A stretch of 6,628 nucleotides of DNA, from NCBI GenBank assembly GCA_002319885.1, contig DCFT01000016.1, forward strand, positions 1 through 6,628, written 5' to 3'. How positions within the stretch are numbered: position 1 is the stretch's first letter; each line of letters starts with the position of its first letter. This DNA comes from Bacteroidales bacterium UBA1797 (GTDB taxonomy: Bacteria; Bacteroidota; Bacteroidia; Bacteroidales; VadinHA17). The notes under the pieces are model-generated. The model had not been told where the DNA came from. It saw only the letters and a list, made by a program, of their open reading frames with translations, and did no database searches. Of the stretch, positions 1 through 6,005 are shown piece after piece. A program made the translations under genes and the position numbers.

Positions 1-35
1 GGCATTAATAAAGCCAGCAAAATAACTTTTTTCAT
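1..35 (-). CDS. N-terminus of an exported protein, cut by the window edge
   Basis: On the minus strand an ATG at 35-33 opens a frame reading MKKVILLALLM and then runs off the window. Two lysines followed by an unbroken hydrophobic stretch are the start of a typical signal peptide or N-terminal membrane anchor, so the product is probably exported or a lipoprotein. The cleavage site and mature protein lie outside the window, so no function can be given. It is divergent from asd, and the two share an intergenic region of about 95 bp that must hold both promoters. No Shine-Dalgarno site is evident, as for the other genes here. With only eleven codons visible, a chance match is possible. Confidence 0.5.
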   Translation of the reverse strand, partial: MKKVILLALLM

Positions 36-66
36 GCAGCGGGACGGATTGAAAAAAAAAGTTAAT

Positions 67-96
67 TTTGACTGTTTTAATGTCATAGTAAATTTA
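67..96 (+). promoter_or_regulatory. Possible Bacteroidota-type promoter for asd
   Basis: TTTG at 67-70 is followed after 18 bases by TAAATTTA at 89-96. This is close to the Bacteroidota pattern TTTG-N19-21-TAnnTTTG, with the last base A rather than G and a spacer one base short. Transcription would begin near 103, leaving a leader of about 27 nt before the asd ATG. The region is A/T-rich, so a near match can arise by chance. Confidence 0.3.
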
Positions 97-129
97 AACA
101 AATACTTACTTTATTCCAAACAAATAAAC

Positions 130-1119
130 ATGAAAATTGCTGTAGTCGGAGCCACCGGAATGGTCGGCAGAACAATGATGAAAGTGCTTGAGGAGAGGAA
201 CTTCCCGTTATCACAAATGTTACCTGCGGCTTCGGAAAAGTCCGTTGGTAAAGAGGTGATTTTTAAAGGAAAACCTGTTCGGGTTTCTGGTGTCATGGAA
301 GCTGTTGAAGCAAGACCTGAATTCGCTATTTTCTCAGCCGGGGCATCAACATCAAAAGAATGGGCCCCTGTTTTTGCGAAAAACGGAACTGTTGTAATTG
401 ATAATTCATCATACTGGCGCATGGATAAAAATATTCCACTGGTTGTTCCGGAGATAAACAGTCATGTCATTAAAAAAGGTGACAGGATTATTGCCAATCC
501 GAATTGTTCCACCATACAGATGGTAATGGCATTGGCTCCCCTGCACCGGAAGTATAAAATCAAACGTCTTGTGGTAGCTACTTATCAATCGGTGACAGGG
601 ACAGGTGTAAAAGCCGTTGCCCAGATGGAGAACGAAAGAGCAGGAATAAAGGGAGATATGGTTTATCCTCATCCGATTGATAAAAACTGTTTCCCTCATG
701 GTGGTACTTTTCAAGCCGACGGATATACAACAGAAGAACAGAAGCTTCTCGATGAAACACGAAAGATACTGGAAGATCAGACAATCCAGGTAACAGCAAC
801 CGTGGTCAGGATTCCCGTGGTAGGCGGACATTCGGAAGCAGTTAATGTTGAGTTTGAGAAGGATTTCAACATCGAAGATGTAATAAAATTATTAAATCAG
901 TTCCCAGGGGTGGTAGTCTATGACAATCCGGCGGAGAACAAATATCCTATGCCGATAATGGCGCATAACAGGGATGAGGTTTTTGTAGGAAGGATAAGAA
1001 GGGATCTGTCGAGAGATAAATGTCTTAATCTCTGGGTCGTTTCAGATAATATCAGGAAAGGGGCTGCAACAAACGCTGTTCAGATTGCAGAGTATATGGC
1101 GGCAAATAAATTATATTAA
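130..1119 (+). CDS. asd: Aspartate-semialdehyde dehydrogenase
   Basis: This enzyme reduces aspartyl-4-phosphate to aspartate-4-semialdehyde with NADPH, the branch-point step toward lysine and diaminopimelate, threonine, methionine and isoleucine. The 329-residue product starts with a Rossmann motif GATGMVG at residues 7-13. NSS at 92-94, the active-site segment NPNCST with catalytic Cys126, and RIPVVGGHS with the acid/base His234 follow. The NADP-binding GAATNA lies near the C-terminus at 311-316. All expected key residues are present and the length is normal for the short bacterial form. The frame is open upstream to an ATG at 34, but those 32 extra residues resemble no part of the family. 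The ATG at 130 places MKIAVVGATG exactly at the usual N-terminus. The gene stands alone and converges on hflX. Confidence 0.97.
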   Translation: MKIAVVGATGMVGRTMMKVLEERNFPLSQMLPAASEKSVGKEVIFKGKPVRVSGVMEAVEARPEFAIFSAGASTSKEWAPVFAKNGTVVIDNSSYWRMDKNIPLVVPEINSHVIKKGDRIIANPNCSTIQMVMALAPLHRKYKIKRLVVATYQSVTGTGVKAVAQMENERAGIKGDMVYPHPIDKNCFPHGGTFQADGYTTEEQKLLDETRKILEDQTIQVTATVVRIPVVGGHSEAVNVEFEKDFNIEDVIKLLNQFPGVVVYDNPAENKYPMPIMAHNRDEVFVGRIRRDLSRDKCLNLWVVSDNIRKGAATNAVQIAEYMAANKLY

Positions 1120-1126
1120 GCTAATC

Positions 1127-1221
1127 CTCTGTGGCCCTCTGTGTCTCCTCCGTGATTCTCTGTGTAACAATTTTAAGAACTATCACAGAGTTACACAGAG
1201 GAGGCACAGAGTTACACAGAG
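1127..1221. repeat. Inverted repeat built from CTCTGTG units (convergent asd-hflX gap)
   Basis: The arms at 1127-1165 and 1183-1221 are reverse complements at about 30 of 39 positions, separated by an A/T-rich loop of 17 bases. Each arm contains CTCTGTG-type heptamers (CACAGAG on the other arm) at regular spacing, and mismatches cluster between the heptamers. It begins 7 bp after the asd stop. A long hairpin here could end or stabilise the asd transcript, but there is no T-tract, so it is not a classical intrinsic terminator. I recognise it as a dispersed intergenic repeat type of environmental Bacteroidota rather than as gene remains. Confidence 0.75.
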
Positions 1222-1281
1222 CAATATAAATTCATTACTATTGACTTTTTATCCAACTGCTTTTATTCTTCTTGACTATTT

Positions 1282-1307
1282 GCCCCCCCTGCCCCCCAAA
1301 AGGGGGG
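1282..1307 (+). repeat. C6/G6 palindromic repeat, copy 1
   Basis: Two C-runs separated by TG (1283-1289 and 1292-1297) are followed by AAAA and six Gs (1302-1307). The second C-run and the G-run form a strong hairpin with a four-base loop. The same build (C-run, two bases, C-run, short A/T loop, G-run) occurs at 1415-1440 and 1464-1490 in the opposite orientation and at 6006-6030 in this orientation. Confidence 0.7.
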
Positions 1308-1414
1308 TAAATCATCGTTTTTAAGAATATCTTCTTTATGTGAGTGCATTAGCCGCCATTCTGGTGATGGATCCTTATATTTTATAACAATTTTTTCTAA
1401 ATATCAGAGATTTA
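1308..1414. other. A/T-rich spacer with no recognised feature
   Basis: Between two C6/G6 hairpins lies about 107 bp with no open frame of useful length, no strong inverted repeat and no RNA signature that I can see. It lies in the convergent gap between asd and hflX, where no promoter is needed. Confidence 0.5.
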
Positions 1415-1440
1415 GCCCCCCTTTAGGGGGGTTGGGGGGC
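1415..1440 (-). repeat. C6/G6 palindromic repeat, copy 2
   Basis: GCCCCCC, the loop TTTA and GGGGGG form a perfect six-pair G/C stem (1416-1421 with 1426-1431), followed by TT and a second run of six Gs ending in C. Read on the minus strand it has the same order as the copies at 1282 and 6006. Either G-run could pair with the C-run, so two alternative hairpins are possible. Confidence 0.75.
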
Positions 1441-1463
1441 AATGCCCGGCAGATCCTGAATTA

Positions 1464-1490
1464 CCCCCTCCTATAGAGTGGTTGGGGGGC
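1464..1490 (-). repeat. C6/G6 palindromic repeat, copy 3, diverged, abutting the hflX stop
   Basis: A C5 run, TCC, a short central segment and GGTTGGGGGGC form a diverged copy of the element at 1415-1440, in the same orientation and only 23 bp away. Its last base is directly next to the hflX stop codon (1491-1493), so the hflX transcript enters this G/C-rich hairpin immediately after translation ends. Confidence 0.6.
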
Positions 1491-2681
1491 CTATTCATAT
1501 AGAAAATCATTATAAGGATACCTTTTTACATGTAATTTTTTTACTTCCTCATAAAGAAGCTTAAGAAGCTCCTCAATATTTTCTTTTGTTTTTGCTGAAA
1601 TGAATATTGTCAGGTGATTTTTATCAGCCGACATCCAGGTCTTTTTCAGTTCAGCCAAAGAATAATTATCCTTTACTACCGGAGTAAGATCATCTTCATC
1701 TTTTACAATATAGGAGAATGCATCGATCTTGTTAAAAACAATTATTAATGGTTTTTCTGACACACCAAGATCCTTCAGGGTATTATTTACAATAGTGATC
1801 TGTTCTTCAAAGGCAGGATGTGAGATATCAACTATATGTATCAAAAGGTCCGATTCACGTACCTCATCGAGTGTTGATTTGAAAGACTCAATAAGGTCGG
1901 TAGGCAGTTTACGGATAAAGCCAACCGTATCCGACAGAAGGAAAGGAAGATTGCCAATAACAACTTTCCTGACAGTAGTATCGAGAGTCGCAAAAAGTTT
2001 ATCCTCAGCGAACACATCTGATTTGCTTAACAGGTTCATCAGGGTTGACTTGCCGACATTCGTATAACCAACCAGCGATACCCTTATCATCTTTCCGCGG
2101 TTTCTCCTCTGAGTAGCCATCTGGACATCAATTTTCTTAAGCTGTTCCTTAAGAAGTGAAATTCTGTCCCTTATAACCCTCCTGTCGGTTTCGATCTCAG
2201 TTTCTCCTGGTCCCCGCAAACCAATTCCTCCTCTTTGACGTTCAAGATGGGTCCACATACCTGTAAGTCGTGGAAGAAGATATTGATATTGCGCAAGTTC
2301 AACCTGTGTCCTGGCATGAGATGTCCTCGCACGGTGGGCGAAAATATCGAGAATAAGGTTAGTTCGGTCGAGAATACGACAACCCAGAGCCTTTTCAATG
2401 TTTCTTATCTGACTTGGTGTAAGCTCGTCATCAAAAATTGCAATGTTTATATTATTCTCAGCTACAAACTGCGCAATTTCCTCAATTTTACCTGAGCCTA
2501 CAAAAGTACGCGGGTTTGGATAATCGAGTTTTTGTATAAAGCGCTTTACAGGCTCCGCTCCTGCAGTCTCTGTCAAAAATGAGAGTTCCGCAAGATATTC
2601 TTCAACCTCAACCTCATCCTGCCCATGATTTAAGATCCCAATAAGAATTGCTCTTTCTCCTGGTTTATTTGATTCGATCAT
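1491..2681 (-). CDS. hflX: GTPase HflX
   Basis: HflX is a ribosome-associated GTPase of the Obg-HflX group. In characterised bacteria it binds the 50S subunit, splits stalled or stress-inactivated 70S ribosomes, and is active under heat or antibiotic stress. The 396-residue product has the N-terminal HflX domain (about 10-190), including the PRTFVGSGK segment at 57-65 and the glycine-rich GGIGLRGPGE at 151-160. The G domain follows: G1 GYTNVGKS at 205-212, G3 DTVGF at 251-255, G4 NKID at 317-320 and G5 SAK at 362-364. All GTP-binding motifs are intact and the length is normal for the family. The ATG at 2681 gives a standard N-terminus, with no Shine-Dalgarno site before it. It is separated from the upstream same-strand lipoprotein gene by a nested repeat element, so co-transcription is doubtful. 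Confidence 0.97.
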   Translation of the reverse strand: MIESNKPGERAILIGILNHGQDEVEVEEYLAELSFLTETAGAEPVKRFIQKLDYPNPRTFVGSGKIEEIAQFVAENNINIAIFDDELTPSQIRNIEKALGCRILDRTNLILDIFAHRARTSHARTQVELAQYQYLLPRLTGMWTHLERQRGGIGLRGPGETEIETDRRVIRDRISLLKEQLKKIDVQMATQRRNRGKMIRVSLVGYTNVGKSTLMNLLSKSDVFAEDKLFATLDTTVRKVVIGNLPFLLSDTVGFIRKLPTDLIESFKSTLDEVRESDLLIHIVDISHPAFEEQITIVNNTLKDLGVSEKPLIIVFNKIDAFSYIVKDEDDLTPVVKDNYSLAELKKTWMSADKNHLTIFISAKTKENIEELLKLLYEEVKKLHVKRYPYNDFLYE

Positions 2682-2712
2682 ACCGTTTACAAGAAATATT
2701 ATTTTTTAAAAT

Positions 2713-2916
2713 GGGCTGTTGAAAAAGTCAAAATCCATTAACCACTAAGGTCACAAAGGATTAACACTAAGTACACAAAGTTCCGATAGCTATCGGAATG
2801 AAATATAGAGCCTTATCTCTGTGCGCTTTGTGTCTTCTTAGTGCACTCCCAACGCTTCGGTTGGGATCTTTGCTTCGCTTCGATTTGTGGTTAAAAGGGA
2901 CTTTATCAACAACCCC
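2713..2916. repeat. Composite nested inverted-repeat element between the lipoprotein gene and hflX
   Basis: The outer arms at 2713-2729 and 2899-2915 are reverse complements at 15 of 17 positions (GTTGAAAAAGTC-like against GACTTTATCAAC-like). Inside them lies a second layer of CACTAAG/CACAAAG motifs on the left (about 2742-2780) and CTTTGTG/CTTAGTG motifs on the right (about 2826-2843, with TTTGTGG at 2884-2890). The apex holds a perfect 18 bp palindrome, TTCCGATAGCTATCGGAA, at 2781-2798. The right arm is interrupted by a separate hairpin, CCCAAC-GCTTCG-GTTGGG, at 2848-2865. No coding frame explains the region. It fills most of the 272 bp gap and could act as a strong RNA hairpin between the two genes. 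Confidence 0.75.
2781..2798. repeat. Perfect 18 bp palindrome with CCGATAGCTATCGG core
   Basis: TTCCGATAGCTATCGGAA equals its own reverse complement. The CCGATAGCTATCGG core recurs inside the broken tRNA copy at 6144-6159, and a variant of it forms the inner stem of the terminator after the tRNA. Here it lies between the two arms of a larger hairpin. Confidence 0.8.
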
Positions 2917-2953
2917 TTATTTGTTTACAATTATATGAATCTTTTGTTCAGTT

Positions 2954-4126
2954 TCAATATATAAACCTCCGGTCATTCTGTATTGCACCTCTTATAGCCC
3001 CCTTAAGAGATTCCGAACATCGTAATATCATTTCCCTGTCTGTAGGGTAAGGCATAACTGAAGTTTTCGTTCTTTCAAGTTGTTGTTCATTGAGGGCCTT
3101 TAAGTCTCCAAGAGCACGAGATGAAATATTTTCAAAGTTTGACCTTGCTCCTATCGGATCTTTTTTCAATTGCTGATTTGGGTTCACCTGGATCACTTCC
3201 ACATCCCCTTCTATCCTGCATTCTTTTGACTGAATAGTCTCAATAAGAGCGCATTGAACATTTTTATATTTCTTCTCTTTGATATCGTTGCCAAGGGTAT
3301 CTTTCATTACATTCCCTTTCTTATCGAGAACATATCTAAATCCATCATCGATAGTACGCTTAATTACTGAGTCCACTTGCACAGACTGGTCAGGACTTAC
3401 AGCAACATTTCTAATATTAACGTTAATAAAATAATCATACTGGGTATTACTATCAGGATTCTGTGTATAATATATTACCCAATCAGAATTTAGTCTGGGT
3501 AAATCAAGAGCCAGAAGATCCTCCTCAAATTCTCTCGGGAATTTCACCCTGGAGTTATTCTGGATCGAAACAAACACTTTGCTTATTCCATCAAGGCGAG
3601 CCTCCTGTATTTTGCTATCGATTCCCTCATAATCACCCACATAGTCTTTTGCCCTCATGAATTCGGCATAAGCCTGTCTGTAGGATTCTTTCTGATTATT
3701 ATTCATCAGTTCGTTTCCATGGGCAAAATAGTAATCTGCTGCCTTTCTTTTAGCATTTATCATTTCAGGCAAATAATCCACAGTTGGGAAGTCTACAGTT
3801 TTCCCATTCTCTTTTAATGGAGTTACTGTTCTTACAAGTGATTGTCTGTCATTCAGCGCTTTGTAGTTGAGATAGATCTGATCCCAGCTAGCAGGTTTCC
3901 CTTCCATTTTCAGCATACGGATACTCTCATTGTCCTGCCTGTTTGCATTTTCATAAGCCTGACTGAGAATATCGATCTGTTTGACATCTGAAGGATCTTT
4001 CCGAAGCTGCTTCACTGCTTTTTGAACAGCAGCATCATAGTTTCCTTTTTCAAGTTGTTTCTTTGAAGAACCGCAACCTGAAAGGATAGCACTTAAGATA
4101 AAAATAAAAGGTATAATTTTTTTCAT
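2954..4126 (-). CDS. TPR-like SPII lipoprotein of unknown function
   Basis: The 390-residue product begins MKKIIPFIFILSAILSGC, a short signal peptide with lipobox LSGC. Cys18 would be lipidated, so the protein is probably anchored to the outer or inner membrane, facing the periplasm or the surface. Residues 24-60 (LEKGNYDAAVQKAVKQLRKDP, then a second helix pair) have the spacing and small/aromatic pattern of a TPR-like repeat. Another helical stretch at about 122-178 is similar. The part from 180 to the C-terminus is polar, rich in beta-type segments and unfamiliar to me. The frame is open to an ATG at 4171, but the extra 15 residues are encoded in a duplicated repeat and would bury the signal peptide, so the ATG at 4126 is chosen. 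No enzymatic motif is seen. A scaffold or envelope-complex role is only a guess from the TPR-like part. Confidence 0.85.
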   Translation of the reverse strand: MKKIIPFIFILSAILSGCGSSKKQLEKGNYDAAVQKAVKQLRKDPSDVKQIDILSQAYENANRQDNESIRMLKMEGKPASWDQIYLNYKALNDRQSLVRTVTPLKENGKTVDFPTVDYLPEMINAKRKAADYYFAHGNELMNNNQKESYRQAYAEFMRAKDYVGDYEGIDSKIQEARLDGISKVFVSIQNNSRVKFPREFEEDLLALDLPRLNSDWVIYYTQNPDSNTQYDYFINVNIRNVAVSPDQSVQVDSVIKRTIDDGFRYVLDKKGNVMKDTLGNDIKEKKYKNVQCALIETIQSKECRIEGDVEVIQVNPNQQLKKDPIGARSNFENISSRALGDLKALNEQQLERTKTSVMPYPTDREMILRCSESLKGAIRGAIQNDRRFIY

Positions 4127-4155
4127 AAAGCAAAGGTTAGAATTAGATTCTGATA

Positions 4156-4225
4156 AAGATAAAAAAAACATTCAAATAGCTTATACGCAGAATTAGCTCC
4201 TTTGTTTACAAATAAAATCAGAAAT
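4156..4225. repeat. 70 bp direct repeat, copy 1 (upstream of the lipoprotein gene)
   Basis: This 70 bp stretch matches 4811-4879 with about four differences: one A-tract indel and three substitutions. Copy 2 includes the last codons and stop of the tonB-like gene and the sequence after it. Copy 1 lies about 30 bp upstream of the lipoprotein start codon, with no TonB coding sequence beyond it. It therefore looks like a displaced duplicate of the tonB 3' end. On the minus strand it carries the same weak hairpin (4173-4204) and T-tract (4161-4168) as copy 2, now in the lipoprotein leader. Confidence 0.85.
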
Positions 4226-4336
4226 CCGGTTTTCAACGTTGCATCACGCAAATTTTAATCGTTAGCGGATATCATTTGTTATTCCAAAAACTTTTTTGCG
4301 AATGAATTAATTTTAAATCGCATAATATAATATTCC
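4226..4336. other. A/T-rich spacer with no recognised feature
   Basis: About 110 bp between direct-repeat copy 1 and the first REP-like hairpin. I see no open frame, no strong hairpin and no RNA signature. It belongs to the island enclosed by the 70 bp direct repeats. Confidence 0.5.
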
Positions 4337-4491
4337 GGTGCGCTGCACCTTTCTCCTCCGCGATAACCATTTATCTAAAAATATTTTGGTGCTCCGCACC
4401 TTCCCGGGCTATACGATGCAGCAGAGCTGCAAAATATTTGTAGATATACATTTGAAACATATAACCATAGGTGCAGAGCACCAAAATATTT
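4337..4491. repeat. Cluster of four REP-like hairpins next to a transposase relic
   Basis: Four short hairpins, each with a five-base-pair stem and a three-base loop, lie at 4337-4349 (GGTGC-GCT-GCACC), 4388-4400 (GGTGC-TCC-GCACC), 4418-4430 (GCAGC-AGA-GCTGC) and 4470-4482 (GGTGC-AGA-GCACC). The second is preceded by AAATATTTT and the third and fourth are followed by AAAATATTT. The blocks 4379-4400 and 4470-4491 are therefore inverted copies matching at 21 of 22 positions. Small stem-loops with a conserved flank, in paired orientation beside a RAYT gene, are the hallmark of REP/BIME elements mobilised by REP-associated tyrosine transposases. The last flank runs into the stop codon of the transposase relic. 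Confidence 0.75.
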
Positions 4492-4639
4492 AAACCCAAT
4501 TATGAATGTCACTATAAAATTCAAACAGGTATTGCTCTTTAAAATCAATATTGTTCTTTACAAGAATTCCCAAATATTCTTCCTTAAATGATTTTGTTTT
4601 GAGATGTTCTCCCGGGTAAAAGTATACTTTGCAAAAATG
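4490..4639 (-). pseudogene. Decayed C-terminus of a REP-associated tyrosine transposase (RAYT, IS200/IS605-like)
   Basis: The minus-strand frame from just after an in-frame TGA (4640-4642) to the TAA at 4490-4492 reads ...GEHLKTKSFKEEYLGIL...DFKEQYLFEF... From memory of the family, Bacteroidota RAYT proteins end with a tail of the form YIxNQxEHHKxKSFxEEYxxxL...YDExYLFE, which this resembles clearly. The HUH motif, the catalytic tyrosine and about the first three quarters of the protein are missing. The sequence further upstream does not continue the homology, so this is a relic and cannot be active. Its position directly beside four REP-like hairpins supports the identification independently. 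The family call rests on recognition by eye of about 40 residues. Confidence 0.6.
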
Positions 4640-4642
4640 TCA

Positions 4643-4810
4643 GTTTTGGAGCGGGAATGAGTAAATACCGCATCGCCATTTTACATCTGTCTGATATATC
4701 AGCTTTTTGCAAAAACATACCATAAATCGAGCTTTCTACACCCAAATTCAAAAATAATCCTCATTAATTGCGGGTTTTAGAAGCTATTTTTACAAAGCGT
4801 GTAGAACGGG
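4643..4810. other. Non-coding segment with short palindromes, possible mobile-element end
   Basis: No coding frame is apparent between the transposase relic and direct-repeat copy 2. Visible structure includes two neighbouring perfect 12 bp palindromes, CTGATATATCAG at 4691-4702 and TTTTTGCAAAAA at 4704-4715. An 8 bp inverted pair, TTCTACAC at 4734-4741 and GTGTAGAA at 4799-4806, encloses 57 bp. These could be remains of an insertion-element end or a folded RNA, but nothing identifies them. Confidence 0.35.
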
Positions 4811-4879
4811 AAGATAAAAAAACACTCAAATAGCTTATACGCAGAATCAGCTCCTTTGTTTACAATTAAAATCAGAAAT
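4811..4879. repeat. 70 bp direct repeat, copy 2 (3' end of the tonB-like gene)
   Basis: This is the likely original copy of the repeat at 4156-4225. It covers the stop codon and the last two to three codons of the tonB-like gene (4872-4879) and about 60 bp downstream. The two copies enclose 585 bp containing the REP-like hairpins and the transposase relic. Confidence 0.85.
4816..4858 (-). terminator. Weak terminator-like hairpin after the tonB-like gene
   Basis: On the minus strand, CAAA-GG-AGCT, a 13-base loop, AGCT-A-TTTG and then a run of seven Ts form a stem of eight pairs with a small internal loop, about 14 nt beyond the tonB-like stop codon. Position and T-tract suit an intrinsic terminator, but the stem is A/T-rich and weak. 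The same structure exists in the duplicated copy at 4161-4204, where it lies ahead of the lipoprotein gene. Confidence 0.35.
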
Positions 4880-5660
4880 TGAAACTCAGTGGAATTGAAT
4901 ATCTGACCCTCACCGGCTCACCTCTCTGCAGACCCGGGATCCATTTAGGTGATTCAGAGATAGTTTTAACGGCTACATCATCCAGCAAAGGGTCGACTCC
5001 TTTCACGACTGTTACATTGCTCACTGAACCATCCTTTTCAACTATAAAGGTGAGATAGACCGTTCCTCTTATCTTCTTCTTATAGGCTTCCTGAGGATAA
5101 GTTGTCCGATTTTTTACCCATTCCCGGAATTTCTCAATACCCCCTCCTTTGAATGAAGGCATTACTTCCACTATGAAGAAGGGGTCATCAGTCTCTGTAC
5201 CATCCTGTCCCGACATAAGATCATCACCGGTTCCCGTACCGTTGTAAGCTAGTTTATCTTTAGTTGTCTGATTCAGATATTCATCGGTTGAAAGCTGTGA
5301 TTTTTCGATTAAAGGGATACTGTCAACAACTTCAGGGGGGACATACCTGACAATCTCCTCAACATGTACTGACTGTGGCGGAGGCGGAGAAGGAGGAACA
5401 TAAATCTCCTCTTTAGGAGGTTCAAGATTTTCCATTTTGACCTGCACATAACTACGGCTTCCAAAAAGAACATTGTCATTGTGCGGTCGCAGAACAAAAG
5501 GTAATATTACGGCAAGACTTACAATAAATGAAGCAATAATGATACCCGTAAAAACAACTGAATTATATTTTTTTCTAAGCTGATAGGCACCATAATCTTT
5601 GTTTCTCGACCTGAAAAGCAGATCATCAAAATCGAGCCATTTTCTTAGATTATCGTACAT
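4872..5660 (-). CDS. TonB-family energy transducer
   Basis: TonB proteins couple the inner-membrane proton gradient, through ExbB/ExbD, to TonB-dependent outer-membrane transporters. The 262-residue product has a short cytoplasmic N-terminus and one membrane span at about 35-57. A proline-rich periplasmic linker follows (PPKEEIYVPPSPPPPQ, 81-96), then a Gly/Asp-rich stretch at 140-160. The segment EVMPSFKGGG at 165-174 is typical of Bacteroidota TonB proteins. The C-terminal domain at about 186-262 has YPQEA, the G-V-Y-L-T-F-I-V strand, DGSVSNV, W240 with PG, and a final hydrophobic strand. The start is the first ATG after the A/T-rich leader and gives a normal N-terminus. No exbB or exbD lies in the window, so its partners are encoded elsewhere. 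Which transporters it serves cannot be told. Confidence 0.93.
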   Translation of the reverse strand: MYDNLRKWLDFDDLLFRSRNKDYGAYQLRKKYNSVVFTGIIIASFIVSLAVILPFVLRPHNDNVLFGSRSYVQVKMENLEPPKEEIYVPPSPPPPQSVHVEEIVRYVPPEVVDSIPLIEKSQLSTDEYLNQTTKDKLAYNGTGTGDDLMSGQDGTETDDPFFIVEVMPSFKGGGIEKFREWVKNRTTYPQEAYKKKIRGTVYLTFIVEKDGSVSNVTVVKGVDPLLDDVAVKTISESPKWIPGLQRGEPVRVRYSIPLSFNF

Positions 5661-5811
5661 TTATACAGTTTATAAAGTCTATATATATTCCCCCTTTTAT
5701 CATGATGAATCAAAGGAATAATAATTGTAAAAACAAAAACTCGTAGAATCTCATTTAATTTCATCCCGTTCGAAAATAATTAAAAGCAGACTCCTGATAC
5801 AAAATATTGGG
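5661..5811. other. Leader region of the tonB-like gene
   Basis: About 150 bp between the proposed promoter and the tonB-like start codon. It is A/T-rich, with no open frame or strong hairpin that I can see and no Shine-Dalgarno site near the ATG. A purine run at 5692-5697 (GGGGGA on the minus strand) is about 30 nt from the ATG, too far to be a ribosome binding site. Confidence 0.4.
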
Positions 5812-5842
5812 CAAAATTACAAATAAGTGTCTTTCTTCCAAA
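5812..5842 (-). promoter_or_regulatory. Bacteroidota-type promoter for the tonB-like gene
   Basis: On the minus strand TTTG (5842-5839) is followed after exactly 19 bases by TAATTTTG (5819-5812), an exact match to the Bacteroidota primary sigma-factor pattern TTTG-N19-21-TAnnTTTG. Transcription would start near 5805, giving a leader of about 145 nt before the tonB-like ATG at 5660. The length of the leader is a little unusual, but no better match lies closer to the gene. Confidence 0.5.
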
Positions 5843-5874
5843 ACAATAATGTTAAGGTTTTCATAAAAAAGAGG

Positions 5875-5911
5875 CGTCAGACGTCAGGTATGAGGAGTGA
5901 GGAATGAGGTA
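5875..5911 (+). repeat. Short tandem heptamers, CGTCAG and TGAGGA types
   Basis: CGTCAG occurs at 5875-5880 and 5882-5887 with a seven-base period. Three TGAGGN2 heptamers follow, at 5891-5897, 5898-5904 and 5905-5911. No coding frame covers them. They look like a fragment of dispersed intergenic repeat. Confidence 0.55.
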
Positions 5912-6005
5912 ACTTTCAGCTTTTCATCTATTATCTGCTATAGCAGTCATTGGCCTCCAAAACGAAGTGAAGGTGGTGGCGAAGGCAAACATTTAACCTT
6001 ATTGA

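Noticed and set aside
34..129. N-terminal extension of asd from the ATG at 34
   Set aside because: The 32 residues match no part of the family, overlap the divergent gene's start and the proposed promoter, and would push the Rossmann motif away from the N-terminus.
409..831. Minus-strand 140-codon open frame inside asd
   Set aside because: It is antisense to a well-supported enzyme gene, resembles no protein family and has no start context; it is a shadow frame.
1085..1324. Plus-strand 79-codon open frame after asd
   Set aside because: It runs out of the asd 3' end through the CTCTGTG inverted repeat and a C-run hairpin, and its residues simply reflect those repeats.
1729..2067. Plus-strand 112-codon open frame inside hflX
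   Set aside because: It is antisense to the conserved G domain and carries no recognisable motif.
4127..4171. Fifteen-residue extension of the lipoprotein from the ATG at 4171
   Set aside because: It lies partly in a duplicated repeat and would place polar residues before a typical lipoprotein signal peptide.
4337..4482. CRISPR array formed by the four hairpins
   Set aside because: The repeated units are only about 13-22 bases, alternate in orientation, have unequal spacing and no cas genes nearby; REP-like elements explain them better.
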